A stretch of DNA of 64,000 bases from Salinicola corii (GCF_008298015.1 NZ_VTPX01000005.1:124001-188000), one strand, 5' to 3'. Positions 54,247-62,810 are shown, counted from the stretch's first letter. Notes: generated from the letters alone by a model not told the origin. A program made the numbers and translations.

Positions 54247-54599
54247 CAGAGAACGACGATCGCGATGCCGCCGACCTGCTGCACCTGATGGGCCACCTCT
54301 ACCTCAAGAGCGGCCAGACGCAGCGGGGGATGGTACTGCTGCTGATCGCCACGCGCATGGCGCCGGAACACACCGGCATCCTGAGGGCGCTGTGCCGCGG
54401 CTTTCTGACCCACGGCAACGGCGGACGAGCCCTCAACGTGATCGAGCGTCTCGAGGCCGCGGGGCAGCGCGACGCCACGCTGCTCCTGCTGCGCAGCCGT
54501 GCCGAGTGGCTGAACGGCGACCGGGACGCCGCGCGGCGCCACTTTCAACGCTACCTGGAGCGCCGACAGGAAGCCGATGTACCACGGGAGCGGGCATGA
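54243..54599 (+). CDS. SctY-like TPR protein of the T3SS
   Basis: 118 residues of TPR-like helices: LLHLMGHLYLKSGQTQRGMVLLLIATRMAPEHTGILRAL and ALNVIERLEAAGQRDATLLLLRSRAEWLNGDRDAARRHFQRYL. It resembles the YscY/Y4yS type of small chaperone or export-gate partner coded just before sctV. Start overlaps the SctX-like gene; it ends one base before the sctV ATG. Confidence 0.72.
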   Translation: MTENDDRDAADLLHLMGHLYLKSGQTQRGMVLLLIATRMAPEHTGILRALCRGFLTHGNGGRALNVIERLEAAGQRDATLLLLRSRAEWLNGDRDAARRHFQRYLERRQEADVPRERA

Positions 54600-54600
54600 C

Positions 54601-56766
54601 ATGAATCAGCTTCTCGGTCGACTCAACATCCTCGCCCGCCGCGCCTCCCAGCGCAGCGACGTGATCATCGCGGTCTTCATGGTGCTGGCCGTGGTGATGA
54701 TGATCATCCCGTTGCCGACCGCCCTGGTCGACGCGCTGATCGGGGTCAACATCGGCTTCAGCCTGCTGATCCTGATCGTGGCGTTCTATATCTCGCACCC
54801 GGTGGAGTTCTCGTCGCTGCCGCCGATCATCCTGCTGGCGACGCTGTTCCGGCTGGCATTGTCGATCACCACCACACGCCTGATCCTGCTCGACGCCGAC
54901 GCCGGCCAGATCGTCGAAGCCTTCGGCAACTTCGTCATCGCCGGGGAGGTCGTCATCGGCATGGTGGTGTTCCTGATCATCACCGTGGCCCAGTTCCTGG
55001 TGATCACCAAGGGCTCGGAGCGGGTTGCCGAAGTCGCGGCGCGTTTCACGCTCGACGCCATGCCCGGCAAGCAGATGAGCATCGACAACGAGATGCGCAA
55101 TGGCGATATCGACCACGTCGAGGCCCGCCGCCGGCGTTCGCTGCTGGAGAGCGAGAGCCAGCTCTACGGTGCCATGGACGGCGCCATGAAATTCGTCAAG
55201 GGCGACGCCATCGCCGGGCTGGTGATCCTGTTCGTCAACCTGATCGGCGGCCTGCTGATCGGGATGCTCGAGCACGGCATGCCGTTCGGCGAAGCCGTCG
55301 AGACCTACTCGCTGCTCACCGTCGGCGACGGCCTGATCGCCCAGATCCCGGCGCTGCTGATCTCGATCGGCGCCGGCACCGTGGTCACCCGCGTCAGTTC
55401 CGACAACGCCAGCGACCTGGGCAGCGAGATCGTCGGCCAGCTGGGCAGCAACTCCAAGGCGCTGGGGCTGACCGCCGCCGTGCTGTTCTGCGCCGCCTTC
55501 ATCCCGGGCTTCGCCACCGGCGTGTTCCTGGCGATCTCGGCGCTGCTGGGCAGCGCGGCCTTCCTGCTGCGTCGGCGCCACATGCGCGAGCGGGCCGAAG
55601 CGGAAACGGCCGATGCCGAGGGCGCGCCGAACGATGGCGCTCCCGCGCCGCGGCAGGATGACGCGCCCGCCGAGGCCACCGCTCCCGGTCGCCTGGCCGA
55701 GGACGAGCCGGGCCAGCATCGCGTCATGCTGTGCCTGAGCGCGTCCCTCGCCGACGCGCTGTCGCTGGACTTGCTGCGCGAGGGCATCCAGACGGTTCGG
55801 GAGCGCGTCGAGCGCGACCTGGGAATCGCCATCCCCACCGTCGGCCTCCGTCTCGAACCGGCCCTCGGGGCGCAGCGCTTCGCCATCGAGCTGGACGAAG
55901 TCCCCGTGCTCAACGGCGAGCTGCCGGCGGCCAGCGTGCTGCTGGACGACGACACCGGTACGCTGGCGCTACTCGAGCTCTCCGCACAGACGCAGCCCGC
56001 GCTGGTCGGCCGCGGCTCCTGGCAGTGGCTGCCGGACTCCGCGAGCAGCGCGCTGCGGGAGGCAGGGATGCGCTATCGCACGTCGGACCAGGTGCTGGAG
56101 CGCTGCCTGGAGCGCACGCTGACGCGCTACGCCGGCGATTTCGTCGGCATTCAGGAGGCCCGCTCGCTGCTGTCCCGCATGGAAGCGGATTATGCCGAGC
56201 TGGTCACCGAGGCCGTGCGCGTCGTCTCGCTGCAGAAGATGGCGGAAATCCTGCGCCGCCTGGTCAGCGAGGGGGTGCCGGTTCGCGCCATGCGCACCAT
56301 CCTCGAGGCGATGGTGACCTGGGGGCCACAGGAGTCCAACAGCGCGCGACTCGCCGACCGCATCCGCGTCGCCATGGCGCGCCAGATCTGCCACCGCCAT
56401 GCCCGCAGCGACAGGGTATTGCCGGCCTGGGTCGCCACCCGCCCGCTGGAGGAGGCGCTACGGGCCGCCCAGCGCCACGCCGAGACCCAGTCCTTGCGCA
56501 TCGGGCTGCCGGCGCCGCTTTCCCGGGCACTCAATGGCTGGTTTCAGCAACAGCTGGACGCGCTGGATGCCGACTTGCAACCGGTGATCGTGATCGCCGG
56601 GGACGTGCGCGCGTCGCTGCAACAGTGGCTCAAGCAGCAGGAGATCGACATGGCAGTCATGGCCTGGCCGGAGATCGCACCGGAATTCAGCCTGCAGGCG
56701 ATCGCCCAGGTGCGCCTGCCAAAACCCGCGCCGCGACGCGAGTCCGAGGCGCAGGCAAAGTCGTAA
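54601..56766 (+). CDS. sctV: T3SS export-gate protein SctV (RhcV/HrcV/LcrD)
   Basis: 721 residues. The N-terminal half has seven or eight membrane helices and the family blocks RSDVIIAVFMVLAVVMMIIPLP, LPPIILLATLFRLALSITTTRLIL and DAMPGKQMSIDNEMRNGDIDHVEARRRR. It is followed by an acidic linker with Ala/Pro (about 340-375) and the cytoplasmic nonameric ring domain with VGLRLEPALGAQRF. It recognises chaperone-substrate complexes and drives export with proton motive force. Its context with SctJ, SctD and a secretin makes it a non-flagellar LcrD rather than FlhA. Confidence 0.95.
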   Translation: MNQLLGRLNILARRASQRSDVIIAVFMVLAVVMMIIPLPTALVDALIGVNIGFSLLILIVAFYISHPVEFSSLPPIILLATLFRLALSITTTRLILLDADAGQIVEAFGNFVIAGEVVIGMVVFLIITVAQFLVITKGSERVAEVAARFTLDAMPGKQMSIDNEMRNGDIDHVEARRRRSLLESESQLYGAMDGAMKFVKGDAIAGLVILFVNLIGGLLIGMLEHGMPFGEAVETYSLLTVGDGLIAQIPALLISIGAGTVVTRVSSDNASDLGSEIVGQLGSNSKALGLTAAVLFCAAFIPGFATGVFLAISALLGSAAFLLRRRHMRERAEAETADAEGAPNDGAPAPRQDDAPAEATAPGRLAEDEPGQHRVMLCLSASLADALSLDLLREGIQTVRERVERDLGIAIPTVGLRLEPALGAQRFAIELDEVPVLNGELPAASVLLDDDTGTLALLELSAQTQPALVGRGSWQWLPDSASSALREAGMRYRTSDQVLERCLERTLTRYAGDFVGIQEARSLLSRMEADYAELVTEAVRVVSLQKMAEILRRLVSEGVPVRAMRTILEAMVTWGPQESNSARLADRIRVAMARQICHRHARSDRVLPAWVATRPLEEALRAAQRHAETQSLRIGLPAPLSRALNGWFQQQLDALDADLQPVIVIAGDVRASLQQWLKQQEIDMAVMAWPEIAPEFSLQAIAQVRLPKPAPRRESEAQAKS

Positions 56767-56779
56767 CTTGATGACAAAA

Positions 56780-56825
56780 AAGCGGTTTTCGTTGTATGAG
56801 TAAAGCGATTTTCGATGTATGAGTA
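56780..56825. repeat. Tandem 23-bp repeat after sctV
   Basis: Two contiguous units, 56780-56802 and 56803-56825, each of the form AAGCG-TTTTCG-TGTATGAGTA with two differences between them. They follow the sctV stop and precede the terminator. Their A/T-rich character contrasts with the surroundings. Confidence 0.85.
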
Positions 56826-56829
56826 GAGA

Positions 56830-56851
56830 CCCCGCGGCCAGCGGGGCTTTT
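56830..56851 (+). terminator. Intrinsic terminator after sctV
   Basis: CCCCGC (56830-56835), GGCCA loop, GCGGGG (56841-56846), then CTTTT. It separates the sctD-sctX-sctY-sctV operon from the secretin operon, whose ATG is 15 bases later. Confidence 0.88.
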
Positions 56852-56865
56852 CGACAAGGGATCCG

Positions 56866-58224
56866 ATGACAACAGGGACGGAAGACGCTCGTGGCACAGT
56901 GGCAGACAATTTCATGAGGGGCGGTAGCCGCGTACCCCTACTCGCCGCCCTTGGCCTGGCACTCCAGGTGATGGTGGCATTGCTGATGACCGCACAGTTC
57001 GCTCACGCCGATGTCGCCGTCGATACGCCCGGCGAGACGCTGGCGCTGGAGACGGGCCAGGGCAGGATCCTGCGCTTCGATCGCCAGGTGGCCTCGGTGT
57101 TCGTGGCCAACCCGGCGATCGCCGACGTTCAGGTCGTCTCCCCCGGGGTGATCTACCTGTTCGGCAAGCAGGCCGGCGATACCAACCTGATCGCCCTCGG
57201 CGCCGACGACGAGAGCCAGGCCTCGCTGCGGCTGCAGGTCCGCGACGGTGACGCCAAAGCGAGCCAGGCGCTTCGCGGTATCGACGGCGACAGCCAGGTC
57301 AGGCTGCACATGGCCGGCAACCAGTTGGTGGCCGAGGGCCGCAACGCGACGGTGGAGAGCGCCATGGCCACGCAGTCGGCCCTCGATGCCGAGGCGCCCG
57401 CCGACGGCGGTCTCAATCGCTCTAGCTACGACGGCGCCAATCAGATCAACATCCGGGTGCGCTTTGCCGAAGTCGCCCGCGACGAACTGCTCAGCTACGG
57501 CGTCAGCTGGAATGCGCTGATCAACAACGGCTCGTTCTCGTTCGGCGTGCTGACCAGCAATATCGCAAGCTCCCCGGGCAGCGAGGGCGTCGACGGCCTG
57601 CTGCAGGCGCTGCAGCAGAACAACCTGTTGCAGATACTCGCCGAACCCAACATCACCACGGTTTCGGGTCAGACCGCCAGTTTCCTCGCCGGCGGCGAGA
57701 TTCCGATCCCGGTGCCGGTCAACAGCGACCTGGTGGGGATCGACTACAAGCAGTTCGGCGTCTCCCTGCTGAGCACCCCGACCCTGCTGCCCAACGGCCG
57801 CATCTCGATGGAGGTGCGGCCCGAGGTCAGCAGTCTCTCCGGCGACAACGTTCAGATCGCCGGCTACGACGTGCCGTCGCTGCAGGTGCGGCGTGCCGAC
57901 ACCGTCGTCGAGGTGGGCAGCGGCCAGACCTTCGCCATTGCCGGGCTGTTCCAGCGCCAGGCCTCCAACGAGATCGAGCGCATCCCGGTGCTGGGCGACA
58001 TCCCGATCCTGGGTCAGCTGTTCCGGTCGCGCCGTTTCCAGCGCAACGAGACCGAGCTGGTGATCCTGATCACGCCCTACCTGGTCCGCCCCTCCTCGTC
58101 CCCGACGCCGAGAACGCCGCTGGACCAGGCCCGGGTCAGCCGCGACACCCGGCTTGGCGACGATCCGGCACAGCACGCCAGGTCGGCGGGCGTCGACGAT
58201 CCTTTCGGGTTCTATCTGCAATGA
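56866..58224 (+). CDS. rhcC2: Secretin with Tad/CpaC-like architecture (RhcC2-type T3SS outer-membrane ring)
   Basis: 452 residues. A signal sequence (MVALLMTAQFAHA, near 30-45) is followed by the pilus-type secretin N-domain (GQGRILRFDRQVASVFVANPAIADVQVVSPGVIYLFG, about 55-90) and the secretin beta-barrel domain (LLQILAEPNITTVSGQTASFLAGGEIPIPV, LLSTPTLLPNGRISMEVRPEVS, VEVGSGQTFAIAGLFQRQ, IERIPVLGDIPILGQLF). The architecture is that of CpaC/RcpA secretins of Tad pili and not of a full-length YscC. In rhizobial-type T3SS the secretin is split, and the C-terminal part corresponds to this gene. It stands in the middle of T3SS genes and is coupled to a CpaD-like lipoprotein. Confidence 0.85.
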   Translation: MTTGTEDARGTVADNFMRGGSRVPLLAALGLALQVMVALLMTAQFAHADVAVDTPGETLALETGQGRILRFDRQVASVFVANPAIADVQVVSPGVIYLFGKQAGDTNLIALGADDESQASLRLQVRDGDAKASQALRGIDGDSQVRLHMAGNQLVAEGRNATVESAMATQSALDAEAPADGGLNRSSYDGANQINIRVRFAEVARDELLSYGVSWNALINNGSFSFGVLTSNIASSPGSEGVDGLLQALQQNNLLQILAEPNITTVSGQTASFLAGGEIPIPVPVNSDLVGIDYKQFGVSLLSTPTLLPNGRISMEVRPEVSSLSGDNVQIAGYDVPSLQVRRADTVVEVGSGQTFAIAGLFQRQASNEIERIPVLGDIPILGQLFRSRRFQRNETELVILITPYLVRPSSSPTPRTPLDQARVSRDTRLGDDPAQHARSAGVDDPFGFYLQ

Positions 58225-58241
58225 GCGAGGAGACCGCCGCC

Positions 58242-58694
58242 ATGCCACCCAACCCGCTCGCCGCGACAGCCGCGATCCGTCATGTCGCGCCGCTGCTGAT
58301 AGCGACGCTGCTGGCCGGCTGCCAGTCGTCGATGGGGCCGATGAGCTGGACCAGCGGCTACCGCCAGGTGGCGATGGCCGCTCCAGAAGGCGACCAGGCC
58401 GCCACGGATGGCCGGATGGCGACCCTGCCCAACCTGTGCCAGTCGTCCCCCGACGACGAGGGCATGGTGACGCTGCCGCCGGGTTGCGCCAACGATCTGA
58501 ACCTGCAGCTGATGGTGGCCAATCCCCAGGACCTGGTCCGCGGGCGGGAGATGGGGCCGCCGATGGCGGGCCCCGTCGCCGACGCCGCCCGCGAGCGGCT
58601 CGACGATCGCGGCCGCGCCAACGAGCGGCGTGCGATGCTGGAAGGCGAGGCGCGCAGTGCCATGGGCGATACCGCGACGACCGATGGCCTGTGA
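58242..58694 (+). CDS. CpaD-like lipoprotein (secretin accessory)
   Basis: 150 residues from ATG 58242, after AGGAG at 9 bases (an ATG at 58221 overlapping the secretin stop is also possible). The signal sequence ends in LLAGC (lipobox). The mature part has LPPGCANDLNLQLMVANPQDLVRGREMGP, close to the CpaD family of Tad pilus lipoproteins. In Tad systems CpaD supports the CpaC secretin, so this is probably a pilotin-like partner of the T3SS secretin here. Confidence 0.78.
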   Translation: MPPNPLAATAAIRHVAPLLIATLLAGCQSSMGPMSWTSGYRQVAMAAPEGDQAATDGRMATLPNLCQSSPDDEGMVTLPPGCANDLNLQLMVANPQDLVRGREMGPPMAGPVADAARERLDDRGRANERRAMLEGEARSAMGDTATTDGL

Positions 58695-58719
58695 GGGGCA
58701 GCGCGGGGCCGGCCCGAAC

Positions 58720-59562
58720 TCACTCGCGCGCGGGGGAAGTCCGGGCCATGCCGAGGGCCTGGGCGCGAGCGGCGGCGCTGGGCAGCGCGGCGATACGCTC
58801 GGCGCTGGCGATCAACGACTCGCGCCGGGCTGCCGGCAGGTCGGGGATCTCGATACGGCGGGCTTCTTCACGCTGCCCTCCCAGTACCAGCACCAGGATG
58901 AGGTTGCGGTAATGGCGCGCTTCGGCCAGGGGGGAGTTGGCGACTCGACGCATGTCGGCGATCGCCTTGGCGTCGTCGCCGGCCAGGGACTCGGCCAGCG
59001 CCAGATTGGCCTGGACGTCGAGATCCTGCGGTTCGAGCCTCGCCGCCCTGGCAAAGGCCTCGACGGATCGATCGGGATGCCCCGCCAGCGCCTGCGCGGC
59101 GCCCAGACGGCTCCAGGCGGCCACGTTGTCGAGCTTGGGGGCGGCCCGCGAGAGGCTGCGCAGCGCCCCCTGGGGCTCGCCCAATCGCAGCTGGGCCGTG
59201 CCCAGGCCCAGCAGCGCCGGGGCCAGGTCGATGTCGTCGGCCAGCGCCGTCCGGAAGGCTTGCGCCGCGGCCTCGGGCTCTCCGGCCGCCAGCCGGGCAT
59301 TGCCCAGCCGGATCAGGAGCTCGGCAGACGGCGCCCCCTGTTCCAGCGCACGTTCGTACATGGCCGCCGCCGTGGCGTGGTCGCCGCGCTGGTCGACATC
59401 GTCGGCCAGCTTGAGCAGCCGGTCCTCCCGGGTGTCGGACGGCGTCGCCGCGCAAGCGGAGAGCGCGAACCCGACGGCGATGACCGCCGCCCATGTCAGG
59501 CCCTTGCGGCAAGCCGCCGCGCGGGTCGAGACCATTCGAGAAACCGTAGAAGATGCCTTCAT
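58720..59562 (-). CDS. TadD-like TPR lipoprotein, reverse strand within the T3SS locus
   Basis: About 280 residues from ATG 59562. The N-terminal signal has VGFALSACAA (lipobox Cys), then at least five TPR units (LLKLADDVDQRGDHATAAAMYERALEQ, ELLIRLGNARLAAGEPEAAAQAFRTAL, LLGLGTAQLRLGEPQGALRSLSRA, LGAAQALAGHPDRSVEAFARAARL, LNLALAESLAGDDAKAI-like). It matches the TadD assembly proteins. It is convergent with the CpaC-CpaD pair and divergent from the SctC N-terminal domain gene. A reverse-strand TPR gene between two secretin halves is reported in rhizobial-type systems of Pseudomonas syringae, as I recall. Start codon uncertain (no clear ribosome site). Confidence 0.78.
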   Translation of the reverse strand: MKASSTVSRMVSTRAAACRKGLTWAAVIAVGFALSACAATPSDTREDRLLKLADDVDQRGDHATAAAMYERALEQGAPSAELLIRLGNARLAAGEPEAAAQAFRTALADDIDLAPALLGLGTAQLRLGEPQGALRSLSRAAPKLDNVAAWSRLGAAQALAGHPDRSVEAFARAARLEPQDLDVQANLALAESLAGDDAKAIADMRRVANSPLAEARHYRNLILVLVLGGQREEARRIEIPDLPAARRESLIASAERIAALPSAAARAQALGMARTSPARE

Positions 59563-59762
59563 CCGTGAATCAGTCCAGAGGCTCGAGGAGTGGACAGACA
59601 GCGTACCGGAGAACCAGCGGTTTGGGGCAGCGAGGCATGTCAATGAACGGTGACAGTCGTTTACATAGGGCAAGCGAAAGCCACAAAAAGACATATAACC
59701 GGCCACCAAACCGTCATCGCGATCTTGCTAGGGTTATCGAAGCACTTGCGGCGGTGGCCTTC

Positions 59763-60353
59763 ATGATCGTTCGTCGAACAGGATCCCGGTTGCGCTCCTC
59801 GATCATCGTCGCGCTGATGCTGGGGTTGGCGGGCAGCGGCGCCTTCGCGGCCGACGCCCCATGGGCAGACCGAAGCTACCGCTACGTGGTGATCGATCAG
59901 GACGTACGCGACGTGCTGCAGGAGTTCGGACGCAACCTGTCGCTGCCAGTCGAGGTGAGCAGTGCCGTGAACGGCGAGGTCCGCGGCGACATCCACGCCG
60001 ACAGCGCCCAGGCCTTTCTGGAACAGGTCTGCCGGTCCAACGGGCTGGCGTGGTTCTTCGACGGCTACGTGCTCCATGTCGCCGCACGCGAAGAGCTGGG
60101 CCGGCGCAGCTTCGATCTCGACGGAGTGGACGTTTCGCGCTTGAGCGCCGACATCGAAGCGGCAAGGATCGGTTCGCCACTGAGCGCCGATTTCCGGGAT
60201 GGTCGCCACCGTCTGGAGGCGATGGGCCCGCCCGCCTGGCTGGCGGAAGTGGCGCAGCGGGTGGAGGATTCGAGGCGGACGCCCGCGCCCTCGGCACCCG
60301 GTGAGGTCAGGGTCTTCCGCGGCAGCGTGGCACAACCGGCCGTGGAGCAGTGA
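59763..60353 (+). CDS. rhcC1: Stand-alone SctC N-terminal (N0/N1) domain protein (RhcC1/NolW-like)
   Basis: 196 residues from ATG 59763, chosen because a signal peptide starts there (LMLGLAGSGAFAA, cleavage near 29). The mature part is the T3SS secretin N0-N1 region: WADRSYRYVVIDQDVRDVLQEFGRNL and VNGEVRGDIHADSAQAFLEQVCRSNGLAWFFDGYVLHV. The protein stops where the N2/N3 and beta-barrel domains of YscC or HrcC would begin. It is therefore only half a secretin; the other half is the gene at 56866. This is the RhcC1 (NolW) gene of rhizobial T3SS by structure and by what follows. Confidence 0.88.
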   Translation: MIVRRTGSRLRSSIIVALMLGLAGSGAFAADAPWADRSYRYVVIDQDVRDVLQEFGRNLSLPVEVSSAVNGEVRGDIHADSAQAFLEQVCRSNGLAWFFDGYVLHVAAREELGRRSFDLDGVDVSRLSADIEAARIGSPLSADFRDGRHRLEAMGPPAWLAEVAQRVEDSRRTPAPSAPGEVRVFRGSVAQPAVEQ

Positions 60354-60549
60354 GTGCGGATGTCGCGGCTGCCGGCGCCGGTGAGCCCCGGACGCTGGCA
60401 GGCCGGACCCAGAGGCAGGAACGAGCGGGCCGTCATCCCATGGCGACGCTCATCAGCGACCGTTCCCGAACGCTCTATCGAAGAACGGTACGACGACTCA
60501 CCGACGGCTCGATGCCGATCGGTCAATGCCAAACCGAAGGAGACGATAC

Positions 60550-60747
60550 ATGGCTATCGATGCCGTAGGTAATGCCAACGCGACCGGCGAATCCACCCCC
60601 GACTCCCAGGCCTTCGACGACGCCGTCGACAACGCCAAGTTCCAGGAAGCGATGTCCGAGGGCATGGTCCAGGTGGGCGGGCAGCTGATTCTGATGCCGA
60701 TGATGAAGGAAATGCTCAGCGAAGCCATGTCGGGCGGCGAAGAGTAG
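60550..60747 (+). CDS. Small helical protein, candidate T3SS needle subunit
   Basis: 65 residues with a perfect AAGGAG 7 bases before ATG 60550. Sequence: acidic N-terminus (DAVGNANATGESTPDSQAF), a helix (DDAVDNAKFQEAMSEGMVQV) and a hydrophobic Met-rich C-terminal stretch (LILMPMMKEMLSEAMSGG). The size and helix-turn-helix plan resemble SctF/NopA-like needle or pilin subunits. It lies right before sctI, the usual place for such a gene. No sequence family is recognised. Confidence 0.6.
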   Translation: MAIDAVGNANATGESTPDSQAFDDAVDNAKFQEAMSEGMVQVGGQLILMPMMKEMLSEAMSGGEE

Positions 60748-60870
60748 CAAGCCCAGGCCCGAGTCCCGCGAGGTGACGAGGGACGACGACCGGTTGGCGA
60801 CTCGTCGCGACGACCGGTCGACGTCGTTGGAAGCGACACCGGCCCCGCCATGGGCCCGAACGCGAGGTGA

Positions 60871-61314
60871 ATGATGACTCCCGTGACACCACCGGGGGTG
60901 GGGGTGCCGATGACGACACCCGCGCCGACCCCATCGGAGACGAGTGCCAAGACGCTGGCATCGCAGAACCTGTTCGAGCACATGGCCGGCCAGGCCGGTG
61001 CCTCCCCCCCTGGCGCGAGCCCCGGCGAGCTGGGCTCGAACCTGATCGACAACCTCGACGGCTTCGTCGACCGGGTCAACACCTTCGCGCAGCAGGCGCA
61101 GGTCCCCGATGCCCAGGCACCCGACCGCTTTGCCAAGGTCACCACGCCAGCGCCGGACGCAGGCGACACGCCCACCGCCATCGGCGACGACAAGATGGCG
61201 AAGGTCGTCGACTCGCTGAGCCAGGTCTTCGACCACTCCATCGAGACCACCATGGTGGTGCGAGGTGCCACGCAGGTGTCGGGCTCGGCCAATACCCTAT
61301 TGAAAGGTCAATGA
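60871..61314 (+). CDS. sctI: T3SS inner-rod protein SctI (NolB/HrpB-like)
   Basis: 147 residues. The N-terminal two thirds are Pro/Ala-rich and probably unstructured. The C-terminal helix (MAKVVDSLSQVFDHSIETTMVVRGATQVSGSANTLLKGQ) ends with the TLLKGQ-type terminus shared by SctI proteins. It follows the needle-like gene and precedes sctJ by 3 bases. NolB sits at this position in the rhizobial system. Confidence 0.75.
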   Translation: MMTPVTPPGVGVPMTTPAPTPSETSAKTLASQNLFEHMAGQAGASPPGASPGELGSNLIDNLDGFVDRVNTFAQQAQVPDAQAPDRFAKVTTPAPDAGDTPTAIGDDKMAKVVDSLSQVFDHSIETTMVVRGATQVSGSANTLLKGQ

Positions 61315-61317
61315 CAC

Positions 61318-62139
61318 TTGCATCTCGATCGACGCTTCAACCCCTCGCGCCCGTCCCGGGACAGCCGCCGACGCCCGCTGCACTGGATTGCGCTGCTGCT
61401 GATGGCCCTGCTGCTGCAGGCCTGCGATACCGACCTCTATACCCAGCTCGACGAGCGCGAGGCCAATGTCATCGTGGCGACCCTGGCACGCAACGGTATC
61501 CCCGCCAGTCGCCATGCCGAGGATGAAGGCCGGATGCGCGTCACCGTCGACGAGAGCCGCTTTGCCGAAGCGGTCGACGTGCTCGACCGGGCCGGCCTGC
61601 CGGAACGCAAGTTCGCCAATCTCGGCGAGGTCTTCCAGGGCAACGGCCTGGTGTCGTCACCGGTCCAGGAGCGCGCCCAGATGATCTACGCACTGAGCCA
61701 GGAGCTCTCCCACACCGTGTCCCAGATCGACGGCGTGCTGTCGGCGCGGGTCCACGTGGTGCTGCCTGACAACGACCTGCTGCAGCAGAACAGCACGCCC
61801 TCCTCGGCCTCGGTCTTCGTACGCTACATTCCTTCGCTGGATATCGACCCGCTGATCCCGCAGATCAAGACCCTGGTCGCCAACGGTATCGCCGGCCTCT
61901 CCTACGACAAGGTGTCGGTGGTGCCGGTGGTCTCGTCCCTGCCCGAGGAGACACGGTCGTCCCCCCAGCCGGCCATGAGTTCGTTTCTCGGCATCGCGAT
62001 GCCGGCCGCCAGCGTGGCGCGTGCCGGCTGGCTGTTCGGCCTGATGATCGCGGCGATTCTCGCACTCGGCATCGCGGTCGGCTGGCTGGTCTGGCGCCAG
62101 CGCCGCCAACGCCCCTATGACCTGGCGACCCCTTCATGA
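61318..62139 (+). CDS. sctJ: T3SS inner-membrane ring lipoprotein SctJ (NolT/HrcJ/YscJ)
   Basis: 273 residues starting at TTG 61318. The signal sequence ends in ALLLQAC (lipobox Cys), followed by the YscJ domain: CDTDLYTQLDEREANVIVATLARNGI, FAEAVDVLDRAGLPERKFANLGEVFQ, VSSPVQERAQMIYALSQELSHTVSQIDGVLSARVHVVLP. A C-terminal membrane helix is at about 236-255 (LFGLMIAAILALGIAVGWLV). It forms the inner-membrane MS ring with SctD. ATGA overlap with sctK. Confidence 0.93.
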   Translation: MHLDRRFNPSRPSRDSRRRPLHWIALLLMALLLQACDTDLYTQLDEREANVIVATLARNGIPASRHAEDEGRMRVTVDESRFAEAVDVLDRAGLPERKFANLGEVFQGNGLVSSPVQERAQMIYALSQELSHTVSQIDGVLSARVHVVLPDNDLLQQNSTPSSASVFVRYIPSLDIDPLIPQIKTLVANGIAGLSYDKVSVVPVVSSLPEETRSSPQPAMSSFLGIAMPAASVARAGWLFGLMIAAILALGIAVGWLVWRQRRQRPYDLATPS

Positions 62140-62810
62140 CGGAAACGCCCACGCCACCACCCGAGTTGCCGGTGCGCATCGATCCGGCCCACTGGATCGG
62201 CACCCTGGACGGCATCGCCAGTGACGAGACGCTACGCCGCTGGTGCCGCCAGCCCCGGTTCCAGCATCGACTGGCCGAACGACTCCAGCGTCGTCACGAC
62301 CTCCCCGCCCAGGCCGAACTGCCGCCGAGAGACCCCATCGACCAAGCACTTTGCCTGCTCGACGAGGATGCGCTGACAGCCTGCACTCGCGCGGCAGGGA
62401 TCATCTTCCATGCCGGAGCCCTGGTCCGCGAGATTCGCGCCCCTCGGGTCGCGGCCGTCAAGCAACGCTTCGGCACCGATCTTTATGCCCTGGCACTGGC
62501 CAAACGGGAGCATGGGCAGACCGGGGACAGCGACCTGGGCGATCTCGACGCCTTCGAGGCAGAGGTCGAGCAAGATGGCAGACGCTGTCTGCTGGCCTGG
62601 GCCGACGCCCAGCCCGCCACCCTGCGCGCCTGGCTGCGATTGGGCTGGTTCGGCAGGCTGGAGCGCGACGCCGGCGCCGAGGCGAACGCCGGCGCCGTGG
62701 AGATCGCACGCCTGGCCGCCGCCGACCGGCTTGCCTCGGGGACGGAGGATGCCGCCCAGGACCAGCCCGATGAGCCGGCAGCGCCGTCTCGGGGGAGTGA
62801 GCAGCCATGA
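62136..62810 (+). CDS. sctK: T3SS sorting-platform protein SctK (NolU-like)
   Basis: 224 residues, mostly helical, with no membrane segment. It starts overlapping sctJ and ends overlapping sctL by four bases, which is the SctK position. Conserved-looking elements are AHWIGTLDGIASDETLRRWCRQPRFQHRLAERL and FHAGALVREIRAPRVAAVKQRFG. Identification depends mainly on gene order; SctK proteins diverge strongly. Confidence 0.72.
   Translation: MTETPTPPPELPVRIDPAHWIGTLDGIASDETLRRWCRQPRFQHRLAERLQRRHDLPAQAELPPRDPIDQALCLLDEDALTACTRAAGIIFHAGALVREIRAPRVAAVKQRFGTDLYALALAKREHGQTGDSDLGDLDAFEAEVEQDGRRCLLAWADAQPATLRAWLRLGWFGRLERDAGAEANAGAVEIARLAAADRLASGTEDAAQDQPDEPAAPSRGSEQP

Noticed and set aside
56866-59562. 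A Tad pilus locus
   Set aside because: Only CpaC-, CpaD- and TadD-like genes are present; no CpaF/TadA ATPase, TadB/C, prepilin or peptidase, and T3SS genes surround them.
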